In this document: positions 18,107-27,304 of the stretch, piece by piece | How positions within the stretch are numbered: position 1 is the first letter of the stretch | How the letters are laid out: every line of letters starts with the position of its first letter | Assembly (NCBI RefSeq): GCF_018333375.1 | Contig: NZ_BORW01000001.1 | Location: 248,001 to 312,000, forward strand | Direction of reading: 5' to 3' | From: Paenibacillus cookii | Lineage (GTDB): Bacteria > Bacillota > Bacilli > Paenibacillales > Paenibacillaceae | Length of the DNA stretch: 64,000 nt | Position numbers and translations under genes: made by a program | The notes under the pieces: model-generated | Told to the model about the DNA's origin: nothing | Database searches by the model: none | What the model saw: only the letters and a program-made list of their open reading frames with translations

Positions 18107-19336
18107 ATGACTCAAGAGAAACCCCAACTGAGGAAAAGAGGGGCGCCGGATTTTCAGCTGCTAATCCTTACTTTTCTGTTGGTCGGTTTTGGGCTGGTGA
18201 TGGTGTTTAGTGCCAGTTCAAGCCTCACCATTTCCAGCGAGAAATTCAATCATGACCCGCTTTATTTCACGAAAAAACAGTTCATTTGGGCCCTCCTGGG
18301 CACCGTTGTCATGTTTGTGGCGATGAACATCCACTACACCAAATATAAAAAGCTGTTCGTGCCGATGTTTTTCTTCACCGTCATATTGCTGGTGCTCGTG
18401 CCCTTTACGAGCGGCATCAATGGCGCCCGCAGCTGGCTGCAGATCGCCGGACTCGGGATCCAGCCGACGGAGCTCGCCAAAATTACGATCATCCTGTATC
18501 TTTCCGCTTTGATCGTCAAAAAGGGAGAGCGCTTCAGGGATTTGCGGACGGGTTATATTCCCGTCATGGTCATCGTCGGCTTCGTGGCCGGGCTTATCAT
18601 GATGCAGCCGGATCTGGGCTCCACCCTGATCCTCGTGGCGACAAGCGCGCTCATCATTTATGCGGGAGGCGCCAGCCTGAAACATATGCTCGGATCGTTC
18701 CTCCTGGTCGTTCTGGGAGCGAGCCTCGTGCTCGGCGCCAATTCCCTGATCAAATCGATCACGCATAGCGATGCGCCGCAGACGCAGTCGAGCAATTACA
18801 AGATGGGACGGATCATGGCTTGGATCGATCCCTACCAGGATCCCGAAGATACGGGTTATAACCTGATTCAGTCTTTGACCGCGATCGGGAACGGCCAAGT
18901 GACCGGCACCGGCTTCGGCAAAAGCATCCAAAAGCTGAATTACATCAAAAATCCGTACAACGACTTTATTTTTCCGGTCATGGCGGAGGAATTCGGCTTT
19001 ATCGGGACAAGCCTGTTCCTGCTGGTCTACGTCTATTTTCTATGGCGGGGCATCATCATCGCGCTCAGGTGTCCCGATCCTTTCGGAACGCTCGTGGGCA
19101 TCGGCGTCATGGGGCTGTTCGCCATCCAAGCCTTCGTCAACATCGGCGGGGTGTCGCAGACCATCCCTTTGACCGGGGTTACCCTTCCGTTCATCAGTTA
19201 CGGAGGCAGCTCCCTGCTGATCATGATGTTTGCCATGGGAATCATGCTGAGCATTTCGCGATCGGTGAACCAGCCTGCCAAACAGGAAGTCGTCAAGTCC
19301 GTGCAAATCAAAAGAGACTACCGGAGATCCGTGTAG
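18107..19336 (+). CDS. ftsW: FtsW/RodA/SpoVE family peptidoglycan polymerase
   Basis: A 409-residue polytopic SEDS protein that polymerises lipid II glycan strands together with a class B PBP. About ten hydrophobic helices are visible. Signatures: NGARSWLQIAGLGIQPTELAK, the MQPDLGSTL loop, and GVTLPFISYGGSS near the end. Firmicutes have several paralogues (FtsW, RodA, SpoVE); FtsW is the best guess from the sequence and the long C-terminal extension, but SpoVE is not excluded. Its stop codon lies inside the hairpin of its own terminator. Confidence 0.85.
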   Translation: MTQEKPQLRKRGAPDFQLLILTFLLVGFGLVMVFSASSSLTISSEKFNHDPLYFTKKQFIWALLGTVVMFVAMNIHYTKYKKLFVPMFFFTVILLVLVPFTSGINGARSWLQIAGLGIQPTELAKITIILYLSALIVKKGERFRDLRTGYIPVMVIVGFVAGLIMMQPDLGSTLILVATSALIIYAGGASLKHMLGSFLLVVLGASLVLGANSLIKSITHSDAPQTQSSNYKMGRIMAWIDPYQDPEDTGYNLIQSLTAIGNGQVTGTGFGKSIQKLNYIKNPYNDFIFPVMAEEFGFIGTSLFLLVYVYFLWRGIIIALRCPDPFGTLVGIGVMGLFAIQAFVNIGGVSQTIPLTGVTLPFISYGGSSLLIMMFAMGIMLSISRSVNQPAKQEVVKSVQIKRDYRRSV

Positions 19337-19347
19337 TCTCTTTTTTT
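19313..19347 (+). terminator. Terminator overlapping the ftsW stop
   Basis: AGAGACTAC (19313-19321) pairs with GTAGTCTCT (19333-19341) and seven T follow. The TAG stop of ftsW is in the 3' arm, so a ribosome finishing the gene would cover the hairpin. Confidence 0.85.
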
Positions 19348-19393
19348 CGGTTCGATCCAGGGTGATGCCATCCTGCGGCTCTGTTTGGCCGTT

Positions 19394-19780
19394 TTATTTC
19401 GCGCGTGTCGAAACGTCCTCGATTTCATCGTCCTTGAAGGCGACGCCTTCGACCTTGACGTTTACTTCCACGACCCGCAGTCCCGTCATGCTCTCCACCG
19501 CCGTGCGGACATTTTGCTGCAGCATGCGGCATACCTCGTGGATCGGGGTTTCATACAAAACGATGATCCGCAAATCGATCGCGGCTTCGAGCTGCCCGAC
19601 CTCCACGGTAACGCCTTTCTGCACGTTTTTGCCGCTCAGGCGCTTGGCCCAGCCTTCCGACAATCCGCCCGACATGGCGGCAATGCCAGGGGTTTCGAGC
19701 GCAGCCAATCCGGCAATTTTCGATACGACATCATCTGCGATCCGGATCGTTCCGGACTCCAATTGAAGTTGTTCAGTCAT
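19394..19780 (-). CDS. Asp23/Gls24 family envelope stress response protein
   Basis: A 128-residue Asp23/YloU-type protein. Members sit at the membrane through partners such as AmaP and react to cell wall stress. Typical stretches are GTIRIADDVVSKIAGLAALETPGI and VEVGQLEAAIDLRIIVLYETPIHEV (given in part). A GGAGGAAGGGG site precedes the ATG. It is monocistronic and convergent with ftsW. No amaP or dhaK-like neighbour is present. Confidence 0.9.
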   Translation of the reverse strand: MTEQLQLESGTIRIADDVVSKIAGLAALETPGIAAMSGGLSEGWAKRLSGKNVQKGVTVEVGQLEAAIDLRIIVLYETPIHEVCRMLQQNVRTAVESMTGLRVVEVNVKVEGVAFKDDEIEDVSTRAK

Positions 19781-19928
19781 TCCCCTTCCTCCTTCGCCTC
19801 ATTATCAATTATTGTAAATCCTACGGGAATCAAAAGCAAATATCGGACCGCCGATTTGTTTACAACTTAGCATGTTTTGGGTATATTGAGAAAGAATGTT
19901 CATCCTACATATCTCGAGGTGTCGAAAA

Positions 19929-20993
19929 TTGAAAAAATGGTTGAGCCCTTTTCTGCTGATTGCATTCTTCGTCCTGAGCGGGGTCGCCCACTACGGGGGC
20001 TGGGATTCGACGATTCAGTTCGTTCTCGCAGCCATCTCCGTCATCTTTGTGGCAGGCTTCCTGGGGAAAGCGACGGAAAGCGTCGCCCACTATGCCGGCC
20101 AGCGCTTGGGCGGTTTTCTGAATGCAACATTCGGTAACGCAGCCGAGCTGATCATCGCCATCTTTCTCGTCAAAGAAGGGCTGTTCGATATGGTGAAGGC
20201 GAGCTTGACCGGTTCCATCATCGGCAACCTGCTGCTGGTGCTTGGATTAAGCATTTTTGCAGGCGGCTTGAAATTCAAGATCCAGAGTTTCAACGTTTCG
20301 CTGGCCGGCATGAACGGATCGCTGATGATCGTGGCGGTTATCTCTTTGTTCGTTCCGGCCGTGTTCCTGAACACGCATGCCATCACGACCAGCGATTCCA
20401 AGATGCTGAGCCTGATCGTAGCAGGGATTCTGATCGTGGCGTACATTTTCTGGCTTATTTTTTCCATGATCACGCATAAGGATTACCTCGCCGACGTGAC
20501 GGAAAACGAGGAGCTGCCGCATGAGCATGGGCCCGAGTGGTCCAAGGGCAGATCGATCCTTTACCTGATTATCGCCACCGTCATGGTCGCGTTTGTCAGC
20601 GAATGGCTTGTCGGGACGCTGGAGACGTTTACGAGCAAATTCGGCCTGAGCGAGCTGTTTGTCGGTGCCTTCCTTGTCGCGATCATCGGGAACGCTGCCG
20701 AACACAGCGCGGCGATTATGCTGGCTATGAAAAACAAAATCGGCGCGGCCGTCGAAATCGCCGTGGGCAGCAGCCTGCAGATCGCCCTGTTTGTAGCGCC
20801 CGTGCTCGTGTTTGCCAGCTTTTTCTTCGGCAACACCATGAACCTCGTATTTTCGGTCATTGAACTGCTGGCCATCGGGGTCTCGGTATTTATCGCCAAA
20901 TCGATCATCCAGGACGGCAAAACCAACTGGTACGAAGGTTTGCTGCTGCTGGTCGTTTATGTCATTCTCGGCGTTTCCTTTTTTATGGTGTAA
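19929..20993 (+). CDS. Calcium/proton antiporter (CaCA family, YfkE/CAX type)
   Basis: Membrane antiporter of 354 residues that extrudes Ca2+ in exchange for H+. It has about eleven hydrophobic helices and the two inverted alpha-repeat motifs GNAAELIIA and GNAAEHSAA, whose glutamates bind Ca2+. I start at TTG 19929 (MKKWLSPFLL) since GAGGT stands 8 nt upstream; an ATG 11 codons earlier lacks a clear site. It is a single gene with a terminator directly behind. Together with the P-type ATPase at 5-8 kb the window encodes two Ca2+ exporters. Confidence 0.9.
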   Translation: MKKWLSPFLLIAFFVLSGVAHYGGWDSTIQFVLAAISVIFVAGFLGKATESVAHYAGQRLGGFLNATFGNAAELIIAIFLVKEGLFDMVKASLTGSIIGNLLLVLGLSIFAGGLKFKIQSFNVSLAGMNGSLMIVAVISLFVPAVFLNTHAITTSDSKMLSLIVAGILIVAYIFWLIFSMITHKDYLADVTENEELPHEHGPEWSKGRSILYLIIATVMVAFVSEWLVGTLETFTSKFGLSELFVGAFLVAIIGNAAEHSAAIMLAMKNKIGAAVEIAVGSSLQIALFVAPVLVFASFFFGNTMNLVFSVIELLAIGVSVFIAKSIIQDGKTNWYEGLLLLVVYVILGVSFFMV

Positions 20994-21008
20994 CGTGCCG
21001 GCGCACAA

Positions 21009-21046
21009 AAAAAGCATGGACTCCGTTCAAGGAGTTCATGCTTTTT
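21009..21046. terminator. Terminator between the antiporter and ylaN
   Basis: AAAAAGCATGGACTCC pairs with GGAGTTCATGCTTTTT (one wobble). T-runs on both strands serve the convergent genes. Confidence 0.85.
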
Positions 21047-21077
21047 AACGTTTTTGGACCTGAAAAAAAGAACCGGC

Positions 21078-21371
21078 TTATTCCGCCTTCTTGTTGTTCA
21101 GCGCCTCGTAAAGGATCGCCAAATTGCGTTCGAGCTGGCTGACAAGCTGTTTGCCTGCCGCCTCGGGGAGCAGCCCTGCTCTGACCGCGAAGTCGACTTC
21201 TCTCGAAAATCCGTACATCTGGGTGTCCAGCACTTCCTCATAGAGAGGGCAATAGCGGGTTGCCAGATTCTCCATTTGTACTTCGATAAGCTTCTGTATT
21301 TTATCTGCATCTTCTTGTAGAAGACTGATTGCTTTCATGTTCAACTGTTCCTGCAGCTCAGAAGAAGTCAT
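21078..21371 (-). CDS. ylaN: YlaN family protein
   Basis: A 97-residue member of the YlaN family (DUF1507). In B. subtilis the gene is essential in ordinary medium, and it has been linked to iron homeostasis through Fur. The conserved core [20 protein letters not shown] is present, between helical stretches. A GGGGGGAAG site precedes the ATG. Single gene. Confidence 0.93.
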   Translation of the reverse strand: MTSSELQEQLNMKAISLLQEDADKIQKLIEVQMENLATRYCPLYEEVLDTQMYGFSREVDFAVRAGLLPEAAGKQLVSQLERNLAILYEALNNKKAE

Positions 21372-21555
21372 GCATCTTCCCCCCTATGTCCAAAAGTCAC
21401 ACCCTTGTTCTCTTCTTTAATATTAGACGAAATCAGAGCCCAATACAAGAACATCGTAATAAAAACGTCCACCGGCGCACCTTCGCCCAAACCGGACCGC
21501 TTTAATCCGAAGCATCATTGGGAAAAATAGTTTGCATGTTCGTGAAAGACCGCTT

Positions 21556-21590
21556 AAAAAAAGCGCCCTGCCGCATGGGCAGAACGCTTT
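21556..21590 (-). terminator. Terminator of the HPr-like gene
   Basis: On the minus strand AAAGCG-TTCTGCCC pairs with GGGCAGGGCGCTTT (small internal mismatch), followed by a T-run, just behind the stop at 21602. Confidence 0.8.
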
Positions 21591-21601
21591 CTTTAGAATC
21601 A

Positions 21602-21847
21602 TTATTCTTCTACGACTTCGACTTTCAGGCCGTGTTTCGCGAATACTTCTTTCATAGCCGCTTTCGCCTCATCCGCATCCGGTCCATGAACATGGAGTTC
21701 ATAGCCTTTATTGCTTACAAGGGTCGTAAACAAACCCAGAATGCTTTTGACATCAATGTACTTGTTGTCTGCCTGAAGCACAATGGAAGAAGTAAACTTG
21801 CCCGCTGTTTGGGCGATTTCCACTACAGCTGCGTTATTACTGGACAT
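21602..21847 (-). CDS. HPr/Crh-like protein without the phospho-histidine
   Basis: An 81-residue HPr-fold protein. Aligned with HPr by the Ser46 motif, it has Ser35 in IDVKSILGLF, so the HprK/P target site is kept. The N-terminus is about 11 residues shorter than HPr and position 15 is Asn4 (SNNAAVV) instead of His, with no Arg17. It therefore cannot accept phosphate from enzyme I and may act like Crh, as a CcpA cofactor or another regulator. The ATG at 21847 has GGAGGGA 5 nt upstream, and the frame before it shows no missing beta strand. ccpA and ptsI are in the same window. Confidence 0.85.
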   Translation of the reverse strand: MSSNNAAVVEIAQTAGKFTSSIVLQADNKYIDVKSILGLFTTLVSNKGYELHVHGPDADEAKAAMKEVFAKHGLKVEVVEE

Positions 21848-21956
21848 TGTGATCCCTCCGTAGCTTTTGGTATCAGGTATTATATTCATGCTGCCAATTT
21901 CATGATACATTGAATCCGCTTTCCTGTGCAAGGGATTTCTGGTTCGTTTTCGAAGA

Positions 21957-23072
21957 TTACACCAACTGGTCGGGGTTGAGGCCTTTCAGTTCGTCGATTA
22001 CGAACAGTCCGTCCTTGCGGATCAGCACGTCGTCAAAATAAATTTCGCCGCCGCCGTAATCCGGGCGCTGGATCAAAACGATATCCCAGTGGATCGACGA
22101 ACGATTGCCGTTGTCGCAATCCTCGTAGGCTTGCCCCGGCGTAAAATGGATGCTGCCCGCGATTTTTTCGTCGAACAGGGTATCCTTCATCGGATGCAGG
22201 ATGTACGGGTTAAAACCGATCGCAAACTCGCCGATGTAACGGGCGCCTTCGTCGGAATCGAGGATTTGGTTCAAGCGCTCGGTATCGTTGCTTGTCGCTT
22301 CGACGATCTTTCCGTCTTTAAACGTGAACTTGATGTTTTCGAAGGTGATGCCTTGATATACGGTGCTGGTGTTGTAGCTGATCGTGCCGTTGACGGAATC
22401 GCGGACGGGCGCGCTGTACACTTCGCCGTCGGGGATGTTTTTTTCGCCCGCGCATTTGGTCGCCCCGATCCCTTTGATCGAAAACGTCAAATCGGTGCCC
22501 GGACCGACGATCCGGACTTTGTCCGTTTTTCTCATCAGCTCGGCCAGGGGATCCTGCGCTTTGTCCATTTTGGCGTAATCCAGGTTGCACACGTCGAAGT
22601 AGAAATCCTCGAAGGCTTCGGTGCTTTGATTGGACAGCTGCGCCATGCTCGCGTTCGGATAGCGCAGAACGACCCATTTCGTATGGTTGACGCGCTGCCC
22701 GCTGTGAACGGGATGATTGTACAGGCGGTTAAACAAACGCATTTTGTCGTCCGGCACGTCCGCGAGGTCGTTTACGTTTTCGCCGGAACGGATGCCGATG
22801 TAGCAGTCCATTTTTTTCATGCGTTCCAAATCGTATTCCGCCCACGTTTTAACCATTTCTTCGGTTGCGTTCATGAGCATCGCGCGCTGCACCCCTCTGT
22901 CCGTCAATTCGACGAACGGGTTGCCCCCGCGTTTATGTACCTCTTCGATCACGGCTTTCAGCAAATCCCGCTCCGAGCCGATCATTTCGACCAGGACATT
23001 TTCGCCCGGCTGTACGTTTACCGAATAACCCACCAGGTTTTCGGCAAGCTTCTGAATTCTAGGATCTCGCAT
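21957..23072 (-). CDS. M29 family aminopeptidase
   Basis: A 371-residue thermophilic-type metalloaminopeptidase (AmpS/aminopeptidase T family), a cytosolic dimer that trims N-terminal residues from peptides. Metal-binding regions are seen in GEKNIPDGEVYSAP, GEFAIGFNP and NRSSIHWDIV. An AGGAGGAATAA site precedes the ATG. Single gene between the HPr-like gene and a lipoprotein gene. Confidence 0.92.
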   Translation of the reverse strand: MRDPRIQKLAENLVGYSVNVQPGENVLVEMIGSERDLLKAVIEEVHKRGGNPFVELTDRGVQRAMLMNATEEMVKTWAEYDLERMKKMDCYIGIRSGENVNDLADVPDDKMRLFNRLYNHPVHSGQRVNHTKWVVLRYPNASMAQLSNQSTEAFEDFYFDVCNLDYAKMDKAQDPLAELMRKTDKVRIVGPGTDLTFSIKGIGATKCAGEKNIPDGEVYSAPVRDSVNGTISYNTSTVYQGITFENIKFTFKDGKIVEATSNDTERLNQILDSDEGARYIGEFAIGFNPYILHPMKDTLFDEKIAGSIHFTPGQAYEDCDNGNRSSIHWDIVLIQRPDYGGGEIYFDDVLIRKDGLFVIDELKGLNPDQLV

Positions 23073-23173
23073 CTGTTTATTCCTCCTAAAAATCCGTGCA
23101 GTATATTTTTTTGAACAAAGGTTAATTTATTCGTCCTCTATTGTAGCACTTTCTTCCGGCTTCAAACAGTAAG

Positions 23174-23214
23174 AAAACGCCGATCGGCCCACTTCGCGGG
23201 ATGAACCGCGGCGT
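23174..23214 (-). terminator. Terminator of the lipoprotein gene
   Basis: On the minus strand ACGCCG pairs with CGGCGT around an inner stem (ATCCCGC/GTGGG), followed by TTTTC. Confidence 0.65.
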
Positions 23215-23258
23215 CTAGCGGTATGTTTAATCCATCGACCAAAGGAGCCGCACCCCCG

Positions 23259-24086
23259 TCATGGGTGAAAAGCGACGTCGTTGACCATCTGTTCATGTTC
23301 CTCCCGATGATGCAGATTGAGGTAGCGTATATCGCTCTCGGAAGAAAGCTTGACCGGAAAGCCGGTCCGTTTGTCGATCGTCAAATAATACACCATTTCG
23401 ACTTCCGCGTGTTCGAGCATTTGCTTCATTTGGCCGTTACCCTTGTTCCATACGTCGGTCAGCCGGCGCTTTTCCTTGGCGGAAAGCCCCTGGCCGGATT
23501 CCTCTGCCTGCTTCCGGACCGCATCCATCTCGGTTTCCAGCTGCTCGGCAAGCCACTGTTTGGCGGCCGGCGGGGTAAGCTCGATCCGGAGCACCTTCGT
23601 TCCGCGGGCCGCTCCCGAAGCCTCCCTGATCTGCTTCGGCAGCTTGTCGATCGCGTCGAGTTGCGCGAGCGGATTAAAGCGGGCCAAGGAGGTGCCCAGC
23701 GCCGCGCTGCCCTCGCTGAACAGATGAACCCAATGGCCGTCCTGCCGCCGGAATCCGGATTCGGCCGCATGGTAGCTGCTGGTTCGCATCGCATTCGATG
23801 CATTCTTGCCGGCGGCTTGCGCAGGCAGCATGCTGCGGATCGTCAGCTTGTCGTGTTCGGTCAGGATCCCCTCGTAGGCCAAGCTTTCCCGAAAGCCCTT
23901 TTCCGATTGGGTTCGTACGGCCGCTTCCCCGCTAAACTTGAAGGAATCGATGCCGGCTAACCCGCCGAGCGTCTGCTTGAACCACGCTTCCGGACTTTTT
24001 TGGTTTTGGAACATGCCGCACCCCGTCAACCCCAAACATATGCACAGCCATACGGCGAAGCCGCGGCAGAATCTCCTTTTTTTCAT
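23259..24086 (-). CDS. Putative lipoprotein of unknown function
   Basis: A 275-residue exported protein. The signal peptide (basic KKRR, then a hydrophobic core) ends in the lipobox LTGC with lipid-bearing Cys23. The mature part has alternating strands and charged helices, with DSFKFSGEAAVRT at the start and LTIDKRTGFPVKLSSESD near the end, which recalls LolA-like lipoprotein folds; I cannot name a family. It lies between an aminopeptidase and a diguanylate cyclase, each with its own terminator, so context says little. Confidence 0.8.
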   Translation of the reverse strand: MKKRRFCRGFAVWLCICLGLTGCGMFQNQKSPEAWFKQTLGGLAGIDSFKFSGEAAVRTQSEKGFRESLAYEGILTEHDKLTIRSMLPAQAAGKNASNAMRTSSYHAAESGFRRQDGHWVHLFSEGSAALGTSLARFNPLAQLDAIDKLPKQIREASGAARGTKVLRIELTPPAAKQWLAEQLETEMDAVRKQAEESGQGLSAKEKRRLTDVWNKGNGQMKQMLEHAEVEMVYYLTIDKRTGFPVKLSSESDIRYLNLHHREEHEQMVNDVAFHP

Positions 24087-24201
24087 AAGGCATCCCTCTT
24101 CTCGGACTTTTGGGCTTAGGCTTGCCTGTGCCGCAAACGATTATGCAGCCGTCGTCCGAAAACGGGCCGCCCGGGACGCCCCCGAACGATTATCTTTGCG
24201 C

Positions 24202-24242
24202 AAAAAAAAGAGCGCCTGCTGCTTGGCACAGATCGCTCTTTC
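24202..24242 (-). terminator. Terminator of the diguanylate cyclase gene
   Basis: On the minus strand AAAGAGCG pairs with CGCTCTTT around a long loop, and eight T follow directly after the stop codon. Confidence 0.75.
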
Positions 24243-26222
24243 TCATTCGTGCATGTCTTCGATTTGAATTTGGTTGCGCCCGCTGTTTTTGGCGCGGTAC
24301 AACGCCATGTCGGCTCTGTAAAACAGGCTGTCCACGCTGATGTGCTTGTCGAGGATGCACCATTCGGCAATGCCGCTCGACACGGTCACGCCGGGATTGG
24401 TCTCCCGCGCCACCCGCGTCCGGATCGTTTCCGCCACCTTCATCGCCTGATGAAGGCCGAGCTGCGGCAAATATACCGCAAGTTCTTCGCCGCCCCATCT
24501 TGCGGGAATATCGACGGGCCGGATGGACGTTTTCAAAATTTCGCTGACCTGCTTCAAAATTTTGTCGCCTTTTTGATGGCCGTAGGTATCGTTGACCTGC
24601 TTGAACTGGTCGATGTCCACGACGATCAGGGAGCCGCAAAAATCTTTGGCCTGCGAATCCTGGATCGCTTCGTCGAGATAATGTCGGGCATACATGTCGG
24701 TCAGCATATCGCGGTTCGCCATGCGCCTGAGCTCGGCATGCAACAGAGCGTTGCTGACGGACAGCCCGATATGGCTGGCCAGCGTTTGGAGCAGGCGGTA
24801 ATTGTCGTAGGAGAAAAAATGCGGGCTGCGATGCGTCAGCAAAACGGCTCCGATCACCTTGCCGTTGACGCTTAACGGCGTAGCGATCAGCGATTGCGAA
24901 CCGGTCACTTCCATCAGTTTGGACGATACCTTGGTGTTCAAATGGTAATCCGATAAAATGATCGGTTCCTTTTTTTCGTATACCAGTCCGCCGAAGCCGT
25001 AATCTTTGCTGAAAAGGTCCCGCGAAAGCGACGGCTCGTTGCACGACATGACCTCGAGCATGTTTCGTTCCTCATTCAATTGAAGGAAGCAGCAATAATC
25101 CGCGTTAAAAATATTGAGCAGTTCCCCCGTCGCGAGTTTGTAGATGTCCGCGAGCTGCAGGCTTTGATTAAGCCGCTGCGTCAGTTCGTTGATCAGCCGG
25201 AGCTCATGGATCAGCAAATTGGATTGCTCGTACAGCTTGGCATTTTCAAAGGCGTTGCCGGCGGTATCGATCATCATCGTAATGAGCTGCAGATCCAGAT
25301 CTTCCTTCAGTTCGCGGGTCATTTTCAGATGGAACACGCCGTAAATGCCCTGCTTGCCCCCGAACGGAATGGCGATCTCGGCCTCATCCCGTCCCTCCAT
25401 GCCCTCCTGAACCGTCAATCTTCCGTCCATAAAAGCCCGCACGCAAATGTCTTCGCCCCACGGGTGGAACACCAGCGGCCTCACCCTCGGGTTGTGGTGC
25501 TCGTGATCCTGGGACATCATGAGGCTGAGCTCAATGGAAGGATACAGGATCGCGATGCTGTCGAGCACTTCGGTGATCACCGTATCCACGTCGATTTGGT
25601 CATGCATCCGCTGCATGATTTGGAACAGGATCGATCTGCGGCTGGCCTCGCGTTCCGCATTTTTTTGAACCTTCATGACGTCGGACACGAATATGTATTC
25701 ATAGCGTCTGAAAAAACAAGAGCGGTAATGCAGCGCGGTCGCATGGACGGCATCGGTCCCTCCGCTGCTTCCGTCCTTCGGAAGCACGCAAGCAAGCACG
25801 GCAACAAGCAGCTGCCCGTTCCGCGACAGTATGGGCACGAGGCATACCGTTCGTCCGGCGAATCCATAACGGCCGGATGGTCCGATATCGCCGCAAACCG
25901 TTTCATGCGATGCCAGGCAGCGCTTCAAAAGGTCCGGGCAATGCGCGGCAAGCAGTTCATGGACCGCCGTCTCGCCGCATGCGTAAGCGCCCTCGTGATC
26001 GGCGACGGCCCATTCGGATTGCTGCGAAAAAGGCAGCGCCCCCGTCTCCTTTCGCCAATCCTCGAAGGATTGCTGCAGGACCTCCCGAACGTAAGGCAAG
26101 TCATGGCCGGTGATGTCCATCTCCTTCAACCATAAATGAGAAGACTCGCTCGGAGACGCCGTTTCGATATGGGTCTGAAACAAACTTTGATGTTTGGAAA
26201 AATCCTGTTGATGTTCTGGCAT
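24243..26222 (-). CDS. GAF-GGDEF diguanylate cyclase
   Basis: A 659-residue soluble sensor enzyme that makes cyclic di-GMP from two GTP. Residues 1 to about 190 are an unassigned N-terminal region; two GAF-like regions follow (about 200-330 and 345-490); the GGDEF domain is at the end. The active site reads GGEEL (577-581), and RPVD (568-571) five residues before it is an intact inhibitory I-site, so product feedback is expected. AAAGGAG precedes the ATG. No EAL partner is nearby. The ligand of the GAF part cannot be told. Confidence 0.92.
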   Translation of the reverse strand: MPEHQQDFSKHQSLFQTHIETASPSESSHLWLKEMDITGHDLPYVREVLQQSFEDWRKETGALPFSQQSEWAVADHEGAYACGETAVHELLAAHCPDLLKRCLASHETVCGDIGPSGRYGFAGRTVCLVPILSRNGQLLVAVLACVLPKDGSSGGTDAVHATALHYRSCFFRRYEYIFVSDVMKVQKNAEREASRRSILFQIMQRMHDQIDVDTVITEVLDSIAILYPSIELSLMMSQDHEHHNPRVRPLVFHPWGEDICVRAFMDGRLTVQEGMEGRDEAEIAIPFGGKQGIYGVFHLKMTRELKEDLDLQLITMMIDTAGNAFENAKLYEQSNLLIHELRLINELTQRLNQSLQLADIYKLATGELLNIFNADYCCFLQLNEERNMLEVMSCNEPSLSRDLFSKDYGFGGLVYEKKEPIILSDYHLNTKVSSKLMEVTGSQSLIATPLSVNGKVIGAVLLTHRSPHFFSYDNYRLLQTLASHIGLSVSNALLHAELRRMANRDMLTDMYARHYLDEAIQDSQAKDFCGSLIVVDIDQFKQVNDTYGHQKGDKILKQVSEILKTSIRPVDIPARWGGEELAVYLPQLGLHQAMKVAETIRTRVARETNPGVTVSSGIAEWCILDKHISVDSLFYRADMALYRAKNSGRNQIQIEDMHE

Positions 26223-26430
26223 TAGCAGGCGCTCCTTTACACCGTGTTAAAAGGTGTCGCACGGCACCATGGTGGTCGAAATAAGCGGTAAATCTTCAAA
26301 AACTTTCATAATACCCTTATTCTACTCTCTTCAAACCGATTTTGCATCAAAATTTCAGAGATTTTGTCCTACTTTTTTAGGACCATAGGCCTATCGACAA
26401 AATTAGATGTTTCTCGATATTTCTCAGGAC

Positions 26431-26460
26431 TTGACTTTGCCATGAGCATTCGTTTAAAAT
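26431..26460 (+). promoter_or_regulatory. rpsD promoter
   Basis: TTGACT (26431-26436) and TAAAAT (26455-26460) are 18 nt apart, a good sigma-A pair 200 nt before the rpsD start. Confidence 0.75.
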
Positions 26461-26466
26461 CTATTG

Positions 26467-26659
26467 ATGAACAAGACTGTATTCAGTCTGAATTTGGGCG
26501 TAACGTTGTGTCACCCTCTCGCGGTTTGTTGCTGATCGAACAGCGGCTGAACTTTTCAATCAGGTGTTACTGCCGATAAGGCTAACACAATCAACTAACC
26601 CGGCGCAAATAGAGCCCTATTTCACATTAATATTTGAAAATAAAGGAGTCTACTATAAC
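26467..26659 (+). promoter_or_regulatory. rpsD 5' leader, probable S4 autoregulatory RNA
   Basis: About 190 nt of leader lie between the promoter and rpsD. Near the 5' end is a hairpin (GACTG, TATT, CAGTC; 26475-26488) and further down GCTG/CAGC pairings. B. subtilis rpsD is repressed by S4 binding its leader; position and length fit the same role here. I could not verify the pseudoknot. The 207 bases upstream of the promoter (26223-26430) hold nothing I can assign. Confidence 0.5.
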
Positions 26660-27259
26660 ATGGCACGTTACACTGGTCCTAAATTTAAACTGAGCCGCCG
26701 TTTGGGCATCTCCCTGAGCGGTACAGGCAAAGAATTGAAACGCCCGTTCCCTCCGGGACAACACGGTCCTAACCAACGGAGAAAAATGAGCAACTACGGC
26801 ATGCAGCTCGCTGAAAAGCAAAAACTGCGCCACATGTACGGTTTGGGTGAAAAACAGTTCAGCACCCTTTTCCACAGAGCTCAAAAAATGCAAGGGATCG
26901 CCGGCGAAAACTTCATGTTCTTGCTGGAAAGCCGCCTGGACAACCTCGTTTACCGTCTTGGCTTCGCCAACTCCCGTGCAGGCGCTCGTCAGCTGGTTTC
27001 CCACGGTCACATCACCGTTAACGGGAAAAAAGTCAACGTTGCTTCCTACATGGTGAACATCGGCGACGTAATCGGTCTTCGCGAAAGAAGCCGCGGCCTC
27101 TCTTCCATCAAAGAAGCTTTGGAAAACCGCAGCCATCTTCCAGGCTACCTGGAATACAACGATGCGGCAATGGAAGGCAAATACATCCGTTTGCCTGAAC
27201 GCGCTGAGCTTTCCCAAGACATCGACGAAAAACAAATCGTCGAATTCTACAACCGTTAA
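26660..27259 (+). CDS. rpsD: 30S ribosomal protein S4
   Basis: Primary 16S rRNA binding protein of 199 residues that nucleates 30S assembly and shapes decoding accuracy. The start [19 protein letters not shown] and the S4 RNA-binding domain [20 protein letters not shown] are unmistakable. An AAAGGAG site precedes the ATG. It stands alone, away from ribosomal protein operons, as in B. subtilis. Confidence 0.98.
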   Translation: MARYTGPKFKLSRRLGISLSGTGKELKRPFPPGQHGPNQRRKMSNYGMQLAEKQKLRHMYGLGEKQFSTLFHRAQKMQGIAGENFMFLLESRLDNLVYRLGFANSRAGARQLVSHGHITVNGKKVNVASYMVNIGDVIGLRERSRGLSSIKEALENRSHLPGYLEYNDAAMEGKYIRLPERAELSQDIDEKQIVEFYNR

Positions 27260-27273
27260 TCTTTGCCTTAAAG

Positions 27274-27304
27274 AAAGCCTGGAACCTTCGGTTCCGGGCT
27301 TTTT
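27274..27304 (+). terminator. rpsD terminator
   Basis: AAAGCCTGGAACC pairs with GGTTCCGGGCTTT around TTC, followed by a T-rich stretch, 15 nt behind the rpsD stop. Confidence 0.85.
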
